Under the pieces are notes generated by a model. That model worked only from the letters and a program-made list of their open reading frames with translations, was not told the DNA's origin and ran no database searches. Source: Denitratimonas sp037478135 (GTDB lineage Bacteria > Pseudomonadota > Gammaproteobacteria > Xanthomonadales > Xanthomonadaceae). Taken from it: a stretch of DNA of 64,000 nt. This document shows, piece by piece, positions 25,955 through 35,166 of the stretch (positions are counted from its first letter, which is position 1; the number at the start of each line of letters is the position of its first letter). The position numbers were made by a program, and so were the translations under genes. Where the stretch lies: contig NZ_JBBHDV010000005.1 in assembly GCF_037478135.1 (NCBI RefSeq), forward strand, positions 62,001-126,000, in the 5' to 3' direction.

Positions 25955-26092
25955 GTTGCAGTTCTCGGTGTTCATCAGACGGCACGCCGCGGTGGCGTGA
26001 ACCGGCCATCGTGCCAGCGCTGCAGCACCGCGTCCACAGCAGGGCTGGAGCCGCTTCGCTGCACTGCGGCGCGGACGATGGCCGCTTTCGCC

Positions 26093-26098
26093 TATAAT
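26093..26098 (+). promoter_or_regulatory. -10 box of frr
   Basis: A consensus TATAAT about 40 nt upstream of the frr ATG. No -35 consensus is visible 16-18 nt upstream. The opposite-strand phnA gene prevents simple read-through from pyrH, so a separate frr promoter is expected. Confidence 0.55.
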
Positions 26099-26138
26099 TT
26101 CCGATTACCCATCCTGCAAAGAGAACGGAATCCGGCCC

Positions 26139-26696
26139 ATGCTCAACGAAATCAAGAATGACACCCAGCAACGCATGGCCAAGTCGATCGACGCGCTTCG
26201 CCACGAACTGACCAAGGTGCGCACCGGCCGTGCCAACAGCGCGCTGGTGGACAACCTGAAGGTGGCCTATTACGGCTCGGACATGCCGCTGTCGCAGGTC
26301 GCCACGGTGGCGGTCAGCGATGCCCGCACGCTGACCATCACGCCGTGGGAAAAAGGCATGATCGCGGCAGTGGAAAAAGCCATCTATGCCTCCGACCTGG
26401 GCCTGACCCCGAACACCGCCGGCACCGTGATCCGCATCAATCTGCCAGCACTGACCGAAGAGCGCCGCCGCGAACTGGGCAAGCACGTGCATGGCGAAGG
26501 TGAAAACACCAAGGTCGCGATCCGCAACGTGCGCCGCGACGCCATCCAGCAGATCAAGGAACTGCAGAAAGCCAAATCGATCAGCGAAGACGACGAGCGC
26601 CGTGCCGAGGAGGAAATCCAGAAGCTGACCGACCGCTTCGTCAAGGAAGTCGACGGCGTGGTCAAGGCCAAGGAAGACGAGCTGATGGCGGTGTGA
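26139..26696 (+). CDS. frr: ribosome recycling factor
   Basis: A 185-residue RRF, splitting post-termination ribosomes with EF-G. It shows MLNEIKNDTQQRMAKSIDAL, the conserved LTKVRTGRANSALVDN, and the C-terminal helix EEEIQKLTDRFVKEVD. Standard length. First gene of the long plus-strand run through rnhB. Confidence 0.98.
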   Translation: MLNEIKNDTQQRMAKSIDALRHELTKVRTGRANSALVDNLKVAYYGSDMPLSQVATVAVSDARTLTITPWEKGMIAAVEKAIYASDLGLTPNTAGTVIRINLPALTEERRRELGKHVHGEGENTKVAIRNVRRDAIQQIKELQKAKSISEDDERRAEEEIQKLTDRFVKEVDGVVKAKEDELMAV

Positions 26697-26702
26697 TGGT
26701 CC

Positions 26703-26819
26703 GGGAATAGGGAATGGAGAATGGGGAATCGCCCCATCGCCTTCCTCATTTCACTGCTTGCCCAAAGGTGCCTGGACTGCTCTTGAACGACTCCCCACTC
26801 CCGACTCCCGATTCCCCCA
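26703..26819. repeat. inverted pair of GGGAATC-type repeats over the uppS start
   Basis: The left arm (about 26703-26729) is GGGAATAGGGAATGGAGAAT followed by GGGGAATCG; the right arm (about 26788-26819) has the opposite orientation, CGACTCCCCACTCCCGACTC followed by CCGATTCCCCC. The arms could pair into a long hairpin with a loop of about 58 nt. The right arm lies inside the uppS reading frame. Confidence 0.75.
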
Positions 26820-27541
26820 CCCCGCGCCATATCGCGATCATCATGGACGGCAACGGGCGCTGGGCCAAGGCACGCCATCGCCCGCGCAGCATCGGTCATC
26901 GCGCCGGTGCACGTGCGGTCAACATCTGCATCGATGCCTGCCTTGAGAAAGGTGTCCAGGCGCTGACGCTGTTCGCTTTCTCCAGCGAAAACTGGCGCCG
27001 CCCGGCCGAGGAAGTCGGGGCGTTGATGCAGCTGTTCCTGCGTGCACTGGATCGCGAAGTGGATGAACTGCACCGTCGCGGCGTGCGTATCCGCTTCATC
27101 GGCGAGCGCAGCGCGTTCAGCCCGGATATCCAGACCCGCATGGCCCGCGCCGAGACCCTGACCGCCGGCAACCGGCAACTGACGCTGTGCATCGCAGCCA
27201 ACTATGGCGGGCGCTGGGACATCGTGCAGGCCGCGCGCGCTGCGGCGCACGAGGTGCTGGCCGGTCGTCTGGCACCCGACGACATCGACGAAGCCCGGCT
27301 GGGCTCGTTCTTCAGCCTGCATGATCTGCCCGAACCGGATCTTTTCATCCGCACCGGCGGTGATTTGCGGATCAGCAATTTCCTGCTCTGGCAGCTGGCG
27401 TACTGCGAGCTGTATTTCACCGAGGTCCTGTGGCCGGATTTCGACCGTGCCGCCCTGCATCTGGCACTGAAGGACTTCGCCCGGCGCGAACGCCGCTTCG
27501 GCATGATCTCCGAGCAACTGGCACAGGAATCTCCTGCATGA
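26714..27541 (+). CDS. uppS: undecaprenyl diphosphate synthase
   Basis: A cis-prenyltransferase making the C55 carrier lipid. Signature segments are HIAIIMDGNGRWAKARHRPR (catalytic Asp), ALTLFAFSSENWRRPAEEV and FIRTGGDLRISNFLLWQLAY. The conserved protein begins at about residue 37. The only upstream ATG (26714) gives a 275-residue product whose first 35 residues come from the dispersed repeat, so the true start may be GTG 26768 or TTG 26783, close to the conserved region. Ends in an ATGA overlap with cdsA. Confidence 0.93.
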   Translation: MENGESPHRLPHFTACPKVPGLLLNDSPLPTPDSPTPRHIAIIMDGNGRWAKARHRPRSIGHRAGARAVNICIDACLEKGVQALTLFAFSSENWRRPAEEVGALMQLFLRALDREVDELHRRGVRIRFIGERSAFSPDIQTRMARAETLTAGNRQLTLCIAANYGGRWDIVQAARAAAHEVLAGRLAPDDIDEARLGSFFSLHDLPEPDLFIRTGGDLRISNFLLWQLAYCELYFTEVLWPDFDRAALHLALKDFARRERRFGMISEQLAQESPA

Positions 27542-28344
27542 AACAACGCGTGATCACGGCGCTGCTGCTGGCGCCGGTGGTACTGGCCTGCATCCTGTGG
27601 CTGCCGCCGGCGGTGCTGATGGCACTGATCGCCGCAGCGCTGCTGGGCGGGTTGTGGGAATGGACCCGGCTGGTCGGCATCACCAGTCCGACCGGGCGCG
27701 CGCTGATCCTGCTTGCGCATGCCGCCGCGATGGCCTGGCTGGCCTGGTATGGCTGGAAGGAACTGTTCCCATGGGTGGTGCTGACCGGTGTGGCCTGGTG
27801 GCTGGCGGCGCTGGCGTGGTTGCGCAGGCCCGCATTCGGCAAGGCCGATACCGTGGGCAACCGCAGCCTCAAGCTGGGCGTGGGCGCGCTGCTGACGATC
27901 CCGGCCTGGTGCGCGTTCGCGCTGCTGCACGATGATGGCGCGCTGTGGGCACTGCATGGCCTGCTGCTGGTATGGGCCGCGGACACCTTCGCGTATTTTT
28001 CCGGAAGGCGTTTCGGTGGCGCGAAACTGGCGCCTTCGATCAGCCCGGGCAAGACCTGGGCCGGTTTCTGGGGCGGCCTGTTCGGCGTGGTAGTGCTGTC
28101 GATGCTGATGGCGCCGTTGCTGGGCGTGGTGCTGCCGCAACTGCCCACCCTGATCGCGGTCAGCCTGATCGCCGGGCTGGCATCGGTGCTGGGCGACCTG
28201 TTCGAAAGCCTGATCAAGCGCCAGGCCGGGGCCAAGGATTCCGGTTCGCTGCTGCCTGGCCATGGCGGTGTGCTTGACCGCATCGACAGCCTGCTGGCGG
28301 CGCTGCCGGTGTTCGCCACCTTCAAGGCATGGTTCGGGCTGTGA
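27538..28344 (+). CDS. cdsA: phosphatidate cytidylyltransferase
   Basis: A 268-residue integral membrane enzyme making CDP-diacylglycerol for phospholipid synthesis. About eight hydrophobic segments, the first MKQRVITALLLAPVVLACIL. The family signature is intact near the C-terminus: SLIKRQAGAKDSGSLLPGHG followed by GVLDRID. ATG 27538 overlaps the uppS stop (ATGA); the frame upstream is inside uppS. Normal length. Confidence 0.96.
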   Translation: MKQRVITALLLAPVVLACILWLPPAVLMALIAAALLGGLWEWTRLVGITSPTGRALILLAHAAAMAWLAWYGWKELFPWVVLTGVAWWLAALAWLRRPAFGKADTVGNRSLKLGVGALLTIPAWCAFALLHDDGALWALHGLLLVWAADTFAYFSGRRFGGAKLAPSISPGKTWAGFWGGLFGVVVLSMLMAPLLGVVLPQLPTLIAVSLIAGLASVLGDLFESLIKRQAGAKDSGSLLPGHGGVLDRIDSLLAALPVFATFKAWFGL

Positions 28345-29531
28345 GACAGATTGCGGTCCTCGGGGCCACCGGCTCGATCGGCAGCAGCACCCTGGATGTC
28401 GTCGCACGCCATCCGGCGCGCTTCCGCGCCAGCGTGCTGAGTGCGCATGACAATGTGGAAGAACTGGTCGCGCTGTGCCTGCGTTTCCGGCCGGACATCG
28501 CGATCATCGCCAACGAGGCGCATTACGCCGCCTTGCGGGACAAGCTGGCGGATGCCGGACTGGACACCCGCGCAATGGCGGGCGCGCAGGCACTGGCCGA
28601 TGTCGCAGGTTCGGATGCCTGCGATACCGTGGTCGCGGCCATCGTCGGCGCCGCCGGACTGGGTTCCACGCTGGCGGCAGCAAAAGCCGGCAAGCGCATC
28701 CTGCTGGCCAACAAGGAAGCCATCGTCGTGGCCGGCGCGCTGCTGATGCAGGCGGTGGCCGAATCCGGTGCACAACTGCTGCCGGTGGACAGCGAGCACA
28801 ACGCAATCTACCAGTGCCTGCCCTGCCCGGCCGGCGAAACCGCCATCGGCGCCGCCGCGCGGCCGGGCGTGCGGCGCATCGTGCTGACCGCCTCGGGCGG
28901 GCCGTTCCGGGGATGGAGCCGGACGCAGCTGGAAGGCATCACGCCCGAACAGGCCTGCGCGCACCCGAACTGGCGCATGGGCCGCAAGATTTCGGTCGAT
29001 TCGGCCACCTTGATGAACAAGGGGCTGGAGGTGATCGAGGCACACTGGCTGTTCGATGCCGCACCCGAGACCATCGACGTGGTGGTGCATCCGCAAAGCA
29101 TCGTGCATTCGCTGGTGGACTATGTGGACGGCTCCACCCTCGCCCAGCTCGGCAACCCGGACATGCGCACCGCGCTGGCCTATGGCCTGGCCTGGCCGGA
29201 ACGGATCGAGGCCGGCGTGCCGGCGCTGGATCTTGCCGCGATCGGGCGGCTGGATTTCCAGCCTCCGGACGAGTCCGCCTTCCCCTGCCTGCGTCTGGCC
29301 CGACAGGCGCTGATCGCAGGCCCGGCCGCCACCACCGTGCTCAACGCCGCCAACGAAGTCGCGGTTTCAGCCTTTCTTCAGGGCCGGTTGCGTTTCCTTG
29401 GGATTCCCGCCGTGTTGGAGTCCACGCTGGCACAATTGCAGGAACGCGGCCACGGCGATCTGGCTTTCCTGCTGGACCTGGATGCACGCGCCCGCCGGTT
29501 GGCGGACGAATTGACACGTAGCGAGGCATAG
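28341..29531 (+). CDS. dxr: 1-deoxy-D-xylulose 5-phosphate reductoisomerase
   Basis: A 396-residue MEP-pathway enzyme. The NADPH site is IAVLGATGSIGSSTLDVVAR; the metal/substrate region includes LLPVDSEHNAIYQCL, TASGGPFRGW, HPNWRMGRKISVDSATLMNK and the VVHPQSIVHS segment. I choose GTG 28341, which makes a GTGA overlap with cdsA like neighbouring joints; an in-frame ATG at 28329 would add four residues. Neither has a strong Shine-Dalgarno. It supplies isoprenoid units upstream of UppS. Confidence 0.95.
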   Translation: MRQIAVLGATGSIGSSTLDVVARHPARFRASVLSAHDNVEELVALCLRFRPDIAIIANEAHYAALRDKLADAGLDTRAMAGAQALADVAGSDACDTVVAAIVGAAGLGSTLAAAKAGKRILLANKEAIVVAGALLMQAVAESGAQLLPVDSEHNAIYQCLPCPAGETAIGAAARPGVRRIVLTASGGPFRGWSRTQLEGITPEQACAHPNWRMGRKISVDSATLMNKGLEVIEAHWLFDAAPETIDVVVHPQSIVHSLVDYVDGSTLAQLGNPDMRTALAYGLAWPERIEAGVPALDLAAIGRLDFQPPDESAFPCLRLARQALIAGPAATTVLNAANEVAVSAFLQGRLRFLGIPAVLESTLAQLQERGHGDLAFLLDLDARARRLADELTRSEA

Positions 29532-29536
29532 CACGG

Positions 29537-30892
29537 ATGTTCCAGTACGCAGGTTGGATCTGGTGGCTGATCGTCAGCCTCGGCATCCTCGTTACATTCC
29601 ACGAGTTCGGCCATTACTGGGTCGCACGGCGCTGCGGGGTCAAGGTGCTGCGCTTCTCGGTCGGCTTCGGCCGCCCGATTTTCCGTCGTGTCGGCCGCGA
29701 CGGTACCGAGTACGTGATCGGCTGGATTCCGCTGGGCGGCTATGTGCGGATGCTGGACGAGCGCGAGGCCGATGTACCGCCGGTGCTGCTCGACCAGGCC
29801 TTCAACCGCAAGAGCGTCTACCAGCGTTTTGCCATCGTCGCGGCCGGGCCGCTGTTCAACCTGATCCTGTGCGTGGCCTTCCTGTGGGCCATGTTCGTGA
29901 TCGGCAAGGCTGATTTCCAGCCATTGGTCGGCCAGGTGCAGGGTGTGGCGGCACAAGCCGACCTGCGCCCGGACGACCGCATCCTGGCGATCGACGGCGA
30001 GCGCATGGATACCTGGACGCACGCCCAGATCGCGCTGGCCACGGCCGCGATCGACCGCCGTCCGGTCACGCTGGACGTCATGCGCGGCAACGGCGACAGC
30101 GCGCAGTTGAAGATGGACCTGGGCGGTTTCACCGAGGCACCCGCACCGGGCCGCGCGCTGCGCGAGATCGGCATCGTGCCGCGCCAGTTCCTGCTCGACC
30201 CGGTGGTCGGCGGCGTCGCACCGGACAGCGCTGCGGCGCAGGCCGGCCTGCGTGGCGGCGACCGCCTGGTATCGATTGGCGGCCAGTCCTTGCGCAGCTG
30301 GGACCAGATCGGCCCGCAGGTGCAGGTCCAGGCCGGCGAAAACGCGCCACTGCTGGTGCTCTACGAACGCGACGGCCAACGCCACGAAGCCCGCATCCAG
30401 CCGCAACTGGACAGCAGCGGCGAACAGCCGCGCTGGCTGCTGGGTATTTCCGCACCGGCGATGAGCGCCGAACATGACGCTCTGCTGCGCTTCGGCCCGC
30501 TGCAGGCGCTCGGCGCCGCGTTCGAGGAAACCGGCCGTCTGGCCAGCGCCACGCTGGGCATCATCTGGCGCATGGTGCGCGGCGCGGTATCGCTGGACAA
30601 CATCAACGGGCCGATCACCATCGCGCAGTACGCCAATGCCTCGGCGCAGATGGGCCTGGCCTGGTTCCTGTCCTTCCTGGCGATGCTGAGCCTGAGCCTG
30701 TGCATCATGAATCTGCTGCCGATCCCGATCTTGGACGGCGGTCACCTCCTGTATTACCTTATCGAAATGATCAAGGGCAGTCCGGTCAGCGAACGTACAA
30801 TGATCGCCGGCCAGTTCGTGGGCATGGTCCTGCTGGCAGGGCTCATGGGCCTGGCGTTCTACAACGACATCCTGCACCTGGTGTCGTCCTGA
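29537..30892 (+). CDS. rseP: site-2 protease RseP
   Basis: A 451-residue intramembrane zinc metalloprotease that cleaves anti-sigma factor RseA after DegS. The zinc motif HEFGH is in the first membrane helix (about residue 22), the third ligand in LPIPILDGGHLL (about 395); two PDZ domains (about 115-190 and 205-290) lie between. It starts 5 nt after dxr and is the usual neighbour of bamA. A DegS-like protease is encoded at 48321, so both steps of the sigma-E cascade may be represented in this window. Confidence 0.96.
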   Translation: MFQYAGWIWWLIVSLGILVTFHEFGHYWVARRCGVKVLRFSVGFGRPIFRRVGRDGTEYVIGWIPLGGYVRMLDEREADVPPVLLDQAFNRKSVYQRFAIVAAGPLFNLILCVAFLWAMFVIGKADFQPLVGQVQGVAAQADLRPDDRILAIDGERMDTWTHAQIALATAAIDRRPVTLDVMRGNGDSAQLKMDLGGFTEAPAPGRALREIGIVPRQFLLDPVVGGVAPDSAAAQAGLRGGDRLVSIGGQSLRSWDQIGPQVQVQAGENAPLLVLYERDGQRHEARIQPQLDSSGEQPRWLLGISAPAMSAEHDALLRFGPLQALGAAFEETGRLASATLGIIWRMVRGAVSLDNINGPITIAQYANASAQMGLAWFLSFLAMLSLSLCIMNLLPIPILDGGHLLYYLIEMIKGSPVSERTMIAGQFVGMVLLAGLMGLAFYNDILHLVSS

Positions 30893-31056
30893 TCCGCTGC
30901 GTGGCGCCGACGAGCCGATGAATCCCCTGCCCGAAGACCATTCCCCATGATCCTCGCCCATTGCCCCGCGTTCGTGGCACATTCGCCGCGGCGCGTTGTT
31001 CCTTGCCTTTCTGCCCACCACGTGCAGCGCTACGGCGCCGCCTTTTTCCGGATGTC

Positions 31057-33417
31057 ATGATGAAGCGTATCGCCATCGTCCCGCTGCTCACCTCACTGGC
31101 GCTTGCTTCGCCGCTCCACGCGCAGAGCCTGGAACCGTTCACCATCAGCGATATCCGCGTCGATGGCCTGCAACGCATCTCGGCCGGCACGGTGTTCACC
31201 TACCTGCCGCTGCAGCGCGGCGACGAAGTCGACCAGGCCACGGCGGCCCGTGCCATCCGCGCCCTGTTCCGCACCGGCTTCTTCAACGATGTGAAGCTGG
31301 AGCGGCAGAACGACATCCTCGTGGTGACCGTGACCGAACGTCCGGCGATCAACAAGATCACGCTGATCGGCAACAAGGACATCAAGAGCGAGGAGCTGAC
31401 CCGCAACCTGAAGGAAATCGGCCTGGCCGAAGGCGAAACCTTCGACCGCCTGCAACTGGACCGCGTGGTGCAGGAACTCACCCGCGCCTACAACAACCGC
31501 GGCAAGTACAACGTCTCGATCCAGCCCTCGGTCTCGCCACTGGACCGCAACCGCGTCGATATCCAGATCGACATCAAGGAAGGCAAGGCCGCCAAGATCC
31601 GCCACATCAACATCGTCGGCAACGAGACCTTCGAGCAGAAGGAACTGCGCAAGGGCTGGGAATCGGACGAGAGCAACTGGTTGTCCTGGTACCGGCGCGA
31701 CGACCAGTATTCGCGCGAAAAGCTCTCCGGCGACCTGGAAACCCTGAATTCCTATTACCTGGATCGCGGCTATGTCGATTTCGACATCGAATCCAGCCAG
31801 GTCTCGATCAGCCCGGACCGGCGCGATGTCTATCTGACCACCAACGTGCGCGAAGGCGAGGTCTATTCGATCTCCGAGGCCATCGTCACCGGTGACACGG
31901 TGATCCCGGTCGAGGAAATGGAGCGCCTGGTGCTGGTCCGTCCCGGCATGACCTTCTCGCGCCGCCTGCTGGAAATCACCGCGGACAACATGATGGCGCT
32001 GCTGGGCAACATCGGCTACGCCTTCGCCAACGTCACCCCGGTGCCGGAAGTTGACCGCGAGGGGCGCACCGTCAAGATCAATTTCTTCGTTGAACCGGGC
32101 AAGCGCGTGCAGGTGCGCCAGGTGCAGTTCAAGGGCAATACCCGCACCGCCGACGAGGTGCTGCGGCGCGAGATGCGCCAGTTCGAAGGCAGCTGGTACT
32201 CGCAGGCCGCGATCGACCGCTCCAAGATCCGCCTGAACCGGCTGGGCTTCTTCAGCGATGTGGAAATCGAAACCCCGGCCGTTCCCGGCACCGACGACCA
32301 GGTCGATGTGATCTTCAACGTCACCGAAACCACGTCGGGCAACTTCATGATCGGCCTGGGCTATTCGCAGCTGGCCGGTCTGATCACCTCGTTGTCGGTG
32401 TCGCAGAACAACTTCCTGGGCACGGGCAACCGGGTCGGCGTGGCGGTGCAGAACAACGACTATTCCAAGCGCTTCGACGTCAGCTACTTCGATCCCTACT
32501 TCACCCGCGACGGCATCTCGGTCGGCTACAACCTGTCCTACAGCGAGTCGGACTACAGCGACTTCAACATCGCCAGCTACTACGCCGACAGCGGCATGGC
32601 GCGCGCGGTGTTCGGCCTGCCGCTGACCGAAACCGATACCGTGGGCCTGAGCTTCGGCATCGACTTCAACACCATCACGCCGGCCTGGGGAGTCACGCCG
32701 CAGCCGATCATCGACTATATCGATGCGCTCGACCGCCGCACCTTCAACGCCTGGCGCAGCGAGTTGTCCTGGGCACGCGACTCGCGCAACGCTTACTGGA
32801 ACCCGACCCGCGGCTCGTACCAGCGCGTGGCCGCCGAGCTGACCCTGCCCGGTTCCACGGTCGAGTACTACAAGCTCAACTACCAATACGCGCGCTACTG
32901 GCCGGTGCATCGCGCCCTGGTGCTGCTGACCAATTTCGAGCTGGGCTACGGCGACAGCTACGGCGACCGGGTCACGCGTGAAATCTACGACGAGGACGGC
33001 AATCTGGTGCGCACCGTGGTGGCAGACGGCCTGCCGTTCTTCGAGAATTTCTACGCTGGCGGTGTGCGCTCGATCCGTGGTTTCGAGGACAACACCCTCG
33101 GCCCGTATGCCACCAGCGCGCTGAGCAACTATCGCCAGGCACTGGGCGGTGCGCTGAAGACCACCGGCACGATCGAGGCCATCTTTCCGACCCTGTTCGA
33201 CACCGACCAGACCCGCCTGTCGGCCTTCCTGGATTTCGGCAACGTCTACCGCGATGCCGACGATTTCGAGTTCCGCGAATACCGCGCCTCGGTCGGTGTC
33301 TCGCTGCAGTGGCAGGCCCCGGTCGGCCCGATCGTGTTGAACCTGGCCTACCCGTTCCTGACCGATCGCGACGACCGGACCGAACGCCTGCAATTCTCGT
33401 TCGGCACCCAGTTCTGA
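31057..33417 (+). CDS. bamA: outer membrane protein assembly factor BamA
   Basis: A 786-residue Omp85 protein: signal peptide (MKRIAIVPLLTSLALASPLHA), five POTRA domains (about 25-420) and a 16-strand barrel ending in the C-terminal Phe signature LQFSFGTQF. The conserved loop-6 VRGF/IRGF motif is seen as GGVRSIRGFEDNTLGPY. ATG 31057 is followed by a second ATG; either could serve. The frame extends 32 codons upstream without a signal peptide and is not used. The preceding 164 nt after rseP contain no gene. Confidence 0.97.
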   Translation: MMKRIAIVPLLTSLALASPLHAQSLEPFTISDIRVDGLQRISAGTVFTYLPLQRGDEVDQATAARAIRALFRTGFFNDVKLERQNDILVVTVTERPAINKITLIGNKDIKSEELTRNLKEIGLAEGETFDRLQLDRVVQELTRAYNNRGKYNVSIQPSVSPLDRNRVDIQIDIKEGKAAKIRHINIVGNETFEQKELRKGWESDESNWLSWYRRDDQYSREKLSGDLETLNSYYLDRGYVDFDIESSQVSISPDRRDVYLTTNVREGEVYSISEAIVTGDTVIPVEEMERLVLVRPGMTFSRRLLEITADNMMALLGNIGYAFANVTPVPEVDREGRTVKINFFVEPGKRVQVRQVQFKGNTRTADEVLRREMRQFEGSWYSQAAIDRSKIRLNRLGFFSDVEIETPAVPGTDDQVDVIFNVTETTSGNFMIGLGYSQLAGLITSLSVSQNNFLGTGNRVGVAVQNNDYSKRFDVSYFDPYFTRDGISVGYNLSYSESDYSDFNIASYYADSGMARAVFGLPLTETDTVGLSFGIDFNTITPAWGVTPQPIIDYIDALDRRTFNAWRSELSWARDSRNAYWNPTRGSYQRVAAELTLPGSTVEYYKLNYQYARYWPVHRALVLLTNFELGYGDSYGDRVTREIYDEDGNLVRTVVADGLPFFENFYAGGVRSIRGFEDNTLGPYATSALSNYRQALGGALKTTGTIEAIFPTLFDTDQTRLSAFLDFGNVYRDADDFEFREYRASVGVSLQWQAPVGPIVLNLAYPFLTDRDDRTERLQFSFGTQF

Positions 33418-33445
33418 GCCGCGGAGGCGACCGGGAGTCCCGTGC

Positions 33446-33994
33446 ATGCCAGCATCCGCCCTCACACGAGCACTCCAGCGGTACCGGCCGATCTCGGTGC
33501 TGGTGCTGTTGCTGTGCGTGTGCCTGATGGCGCCTGCGGCGCAGGCCCAGGGCAGCACCCGGATCGGCTACGTCGACATGCAGCGGCTGCTGAGCCAGGC
33601 CCCGCAGATCCTGGAGGCGCGCAGCCGGCTGCAGCGTGAGTTCGACGCACGTGACGCCGACCTGCGCGTGGACAACGCGCGCCTGGCCGAACTGGAACAG
33701 CGCATCGAACGCAGCAGCGATAGCGACGAACAGGCCACACTCACCCGCCAGGCCGACTCGTTGCGCCGCTCGATCGAACGCACCCGCCAGCGCCTGCGCG
33801 AGGAACTGGCCAGCCGTGTCGACGAGGAAACCGACAACGCCTGGCCGGCGATCAACGACGCCATCGCCGAACATGGCCGCGAACAGGGCTACGACCTGAT
33901 CCTGACCAGCCCGGTGGCCTACGTCAGCGGCCGTATCGACCTGACCGACGACATCCTGGCCCGGCTGCGCCGCCAACAGGCCCCGGGACGCTGA
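33446..33994 (+). CDS. skp: periplasmic chaperone Skp/OmpH
   Basis: A 182-residue secreted protein. A signal peptide with an extended N-region (about 1-34, cleavage near APAAQAQG) is followed by the Skp start GSTRIGYVDMQRLLSQAPQI, a long Arg/Glu-rich coiled coil (about 60-135) and the beta-strand end YDLILTSPVAYVS. It holds unfolded outer-membrane proteins for BamA. Placement between bamA and lpxD is canonical. Confidence 0.92.
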   Translation: MPASALTRALQRYRPISVLVLLLCVCLMAPAAQAQGSTRIGYVDMQRLLSQAPQILEARSRLQREFDARDADLRVDNARLAELEQRIERSSDSDEQATLTRQADSLRRSIERTRQRLREELASRVDEETDNAWPAINDAIAEHGREQGYDLILTSPVAYVSGRIDLTDDILARLRRQQAPGR

Positions 33995-33995
33995 C

Positions 33996-35012
33996 ATGAC
34001 GCATACCGTTTTCACCCTCAAGGCCCTGGCCGAACGCTTCGACCTGCAAGTACACGGCGATCCGCAGCACGCGGTACACGGCGTGGCAACGCTGGCCAAT
34101 GCCGGCCCGCAGCATCTGGGCTTTCTTGCCAACCCACGTTATCGGCGCGAACTGGCGCACTGCGCCGCTGGCGCCCTGGTGCTGCGCGCCGAGGATGCCG
34201 GGCACTGGAGCGGCAACGCGCTGCTGGCGCGCGATCCCTATACCGCGTTCGCACGCATCGCCGAGCTGTTCGAACCGCGCGAAGCCTTTGTCGCAGGCAT
34301 CCATCCCAGCGCCGTGATCGCGCCCGATGCGCAGATCGCCACCGACGCCAGTATCGGCCCGCATGTCAGCATCGGCGCGCGCAGCCGGATCCACGCCGGC
34401 GCGCGCATCGGCCCGGGATGCAGCATCGGCGAGGACTGCGAAGTTGGCGCAGATTGCGAACTGGTAGCGCGTGTCACGCTGGTGAAGCGCGTGCGGCTGG
34501 GGCGGCGTGTGCGTATTCATCCGGGCGCGGTGCTGGGCGCCGACGGTTTCGGCCTGGCCATGCACGAAGGCCGCTGGATCAAGGTGCCGCAACTGGGCGG
34601 CGTGCGCATCGGCGACGACTGCGAAATCGGCGCCAACACCACCATCGACCGGGGCGCGCTGGATGACACCGTGCTGGAAGAGGATGTGCGCCTGGACAAC
34701 CAGATCCAGATCGCCCACAACGTGGTGGTCGGCGCACATACCGCGATGGCCGGCTGCGTCGCGGTGGCCGGCTCGGCCCGGATCGGGCGCTATTGCCTGA
34801 TCGGCGGCGGTGCCGGGGTTGCCGGGCATCTCGCGATCGCCGACAAGGTCACGGTGCAGGCGATGAGCCTGGTGACCCAGTCCATCACACAACCCGGCGT
34901 CTACAGCGCCACGATTCCGGCACGTGAAGCCCGCAGCTGGCACCGCACCCTGGCACGCCTCAATCGTCTCGACCGTTCCGCCCGCCGCAGCCGCGACAGC
35001 AACAGCGACTGA
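33996..35012 (+). CDS. lpxD: UDP-3-O-(3-hydroxyacyl)glucosamine N-acyltransferase
   Basis: A 338-residue left-handed beta-helix acyltransferase, third enzyme of lipid A synthesis. The N-terminal UDP-binding domain (about 1-100) precedes hexapeptide repeats (IAPDAQIATDASIGPHVSIG and onward); the catalytic His is in QIQIAHNVVVGAHTAMAG. The C-terminal helix is Arg-rich. Starts 1 nt after the skp stop codon. The 154 nt to fabZ have no gene. Confidence 0.96.
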   Translation: MTHTVFTLKALAERFDLQVHGDPQHAVHGVATLANAGPQHLGFLANPRYRRELAHCAAGALVLRAEDAGHWSGNALLARDPYTAFARIAELFEPREAFVAGIHPSAVIAPDAQIATDASIGPHVSIGARSRIHAGARIGPGCSIGEDCEVGADCELVARVTLVKRVRLGRRVRIHPGAVLGADGFGLAMHEGRWIKVPQLGGVRIGDDCEIGANTTIDRGALDDTVLEEDVRLDNQIQIAHNVVVGAHTAMAGCVAVAGSARIGRYCLIGGGAGVAGHLAIADKVTVQAMSLVTQSITQPGVYSATIPAREARSWHRTLARLNRLDRSARRSRDSNSD

Positions 35013-35166
35013 TCCGTTCGGACACGGCGCGCGGCATCGCCACCACACGCCACCGCGGCTTGCAGCAGACAATACGACAACACGGGTTTGGAAGCCGATG
35101 CGGGTGCATGCGATCATGCGCGGCCCGCCCGGCCGGCTGTCCGGGCCCGCGCCAAGGAGTTTCCAT

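Noticed and set aside
31093..33558. 821-codon minus-strand frame opposite bamA
   Set aside because: Complement of a clear BamA; composition typical of a shadow frame.
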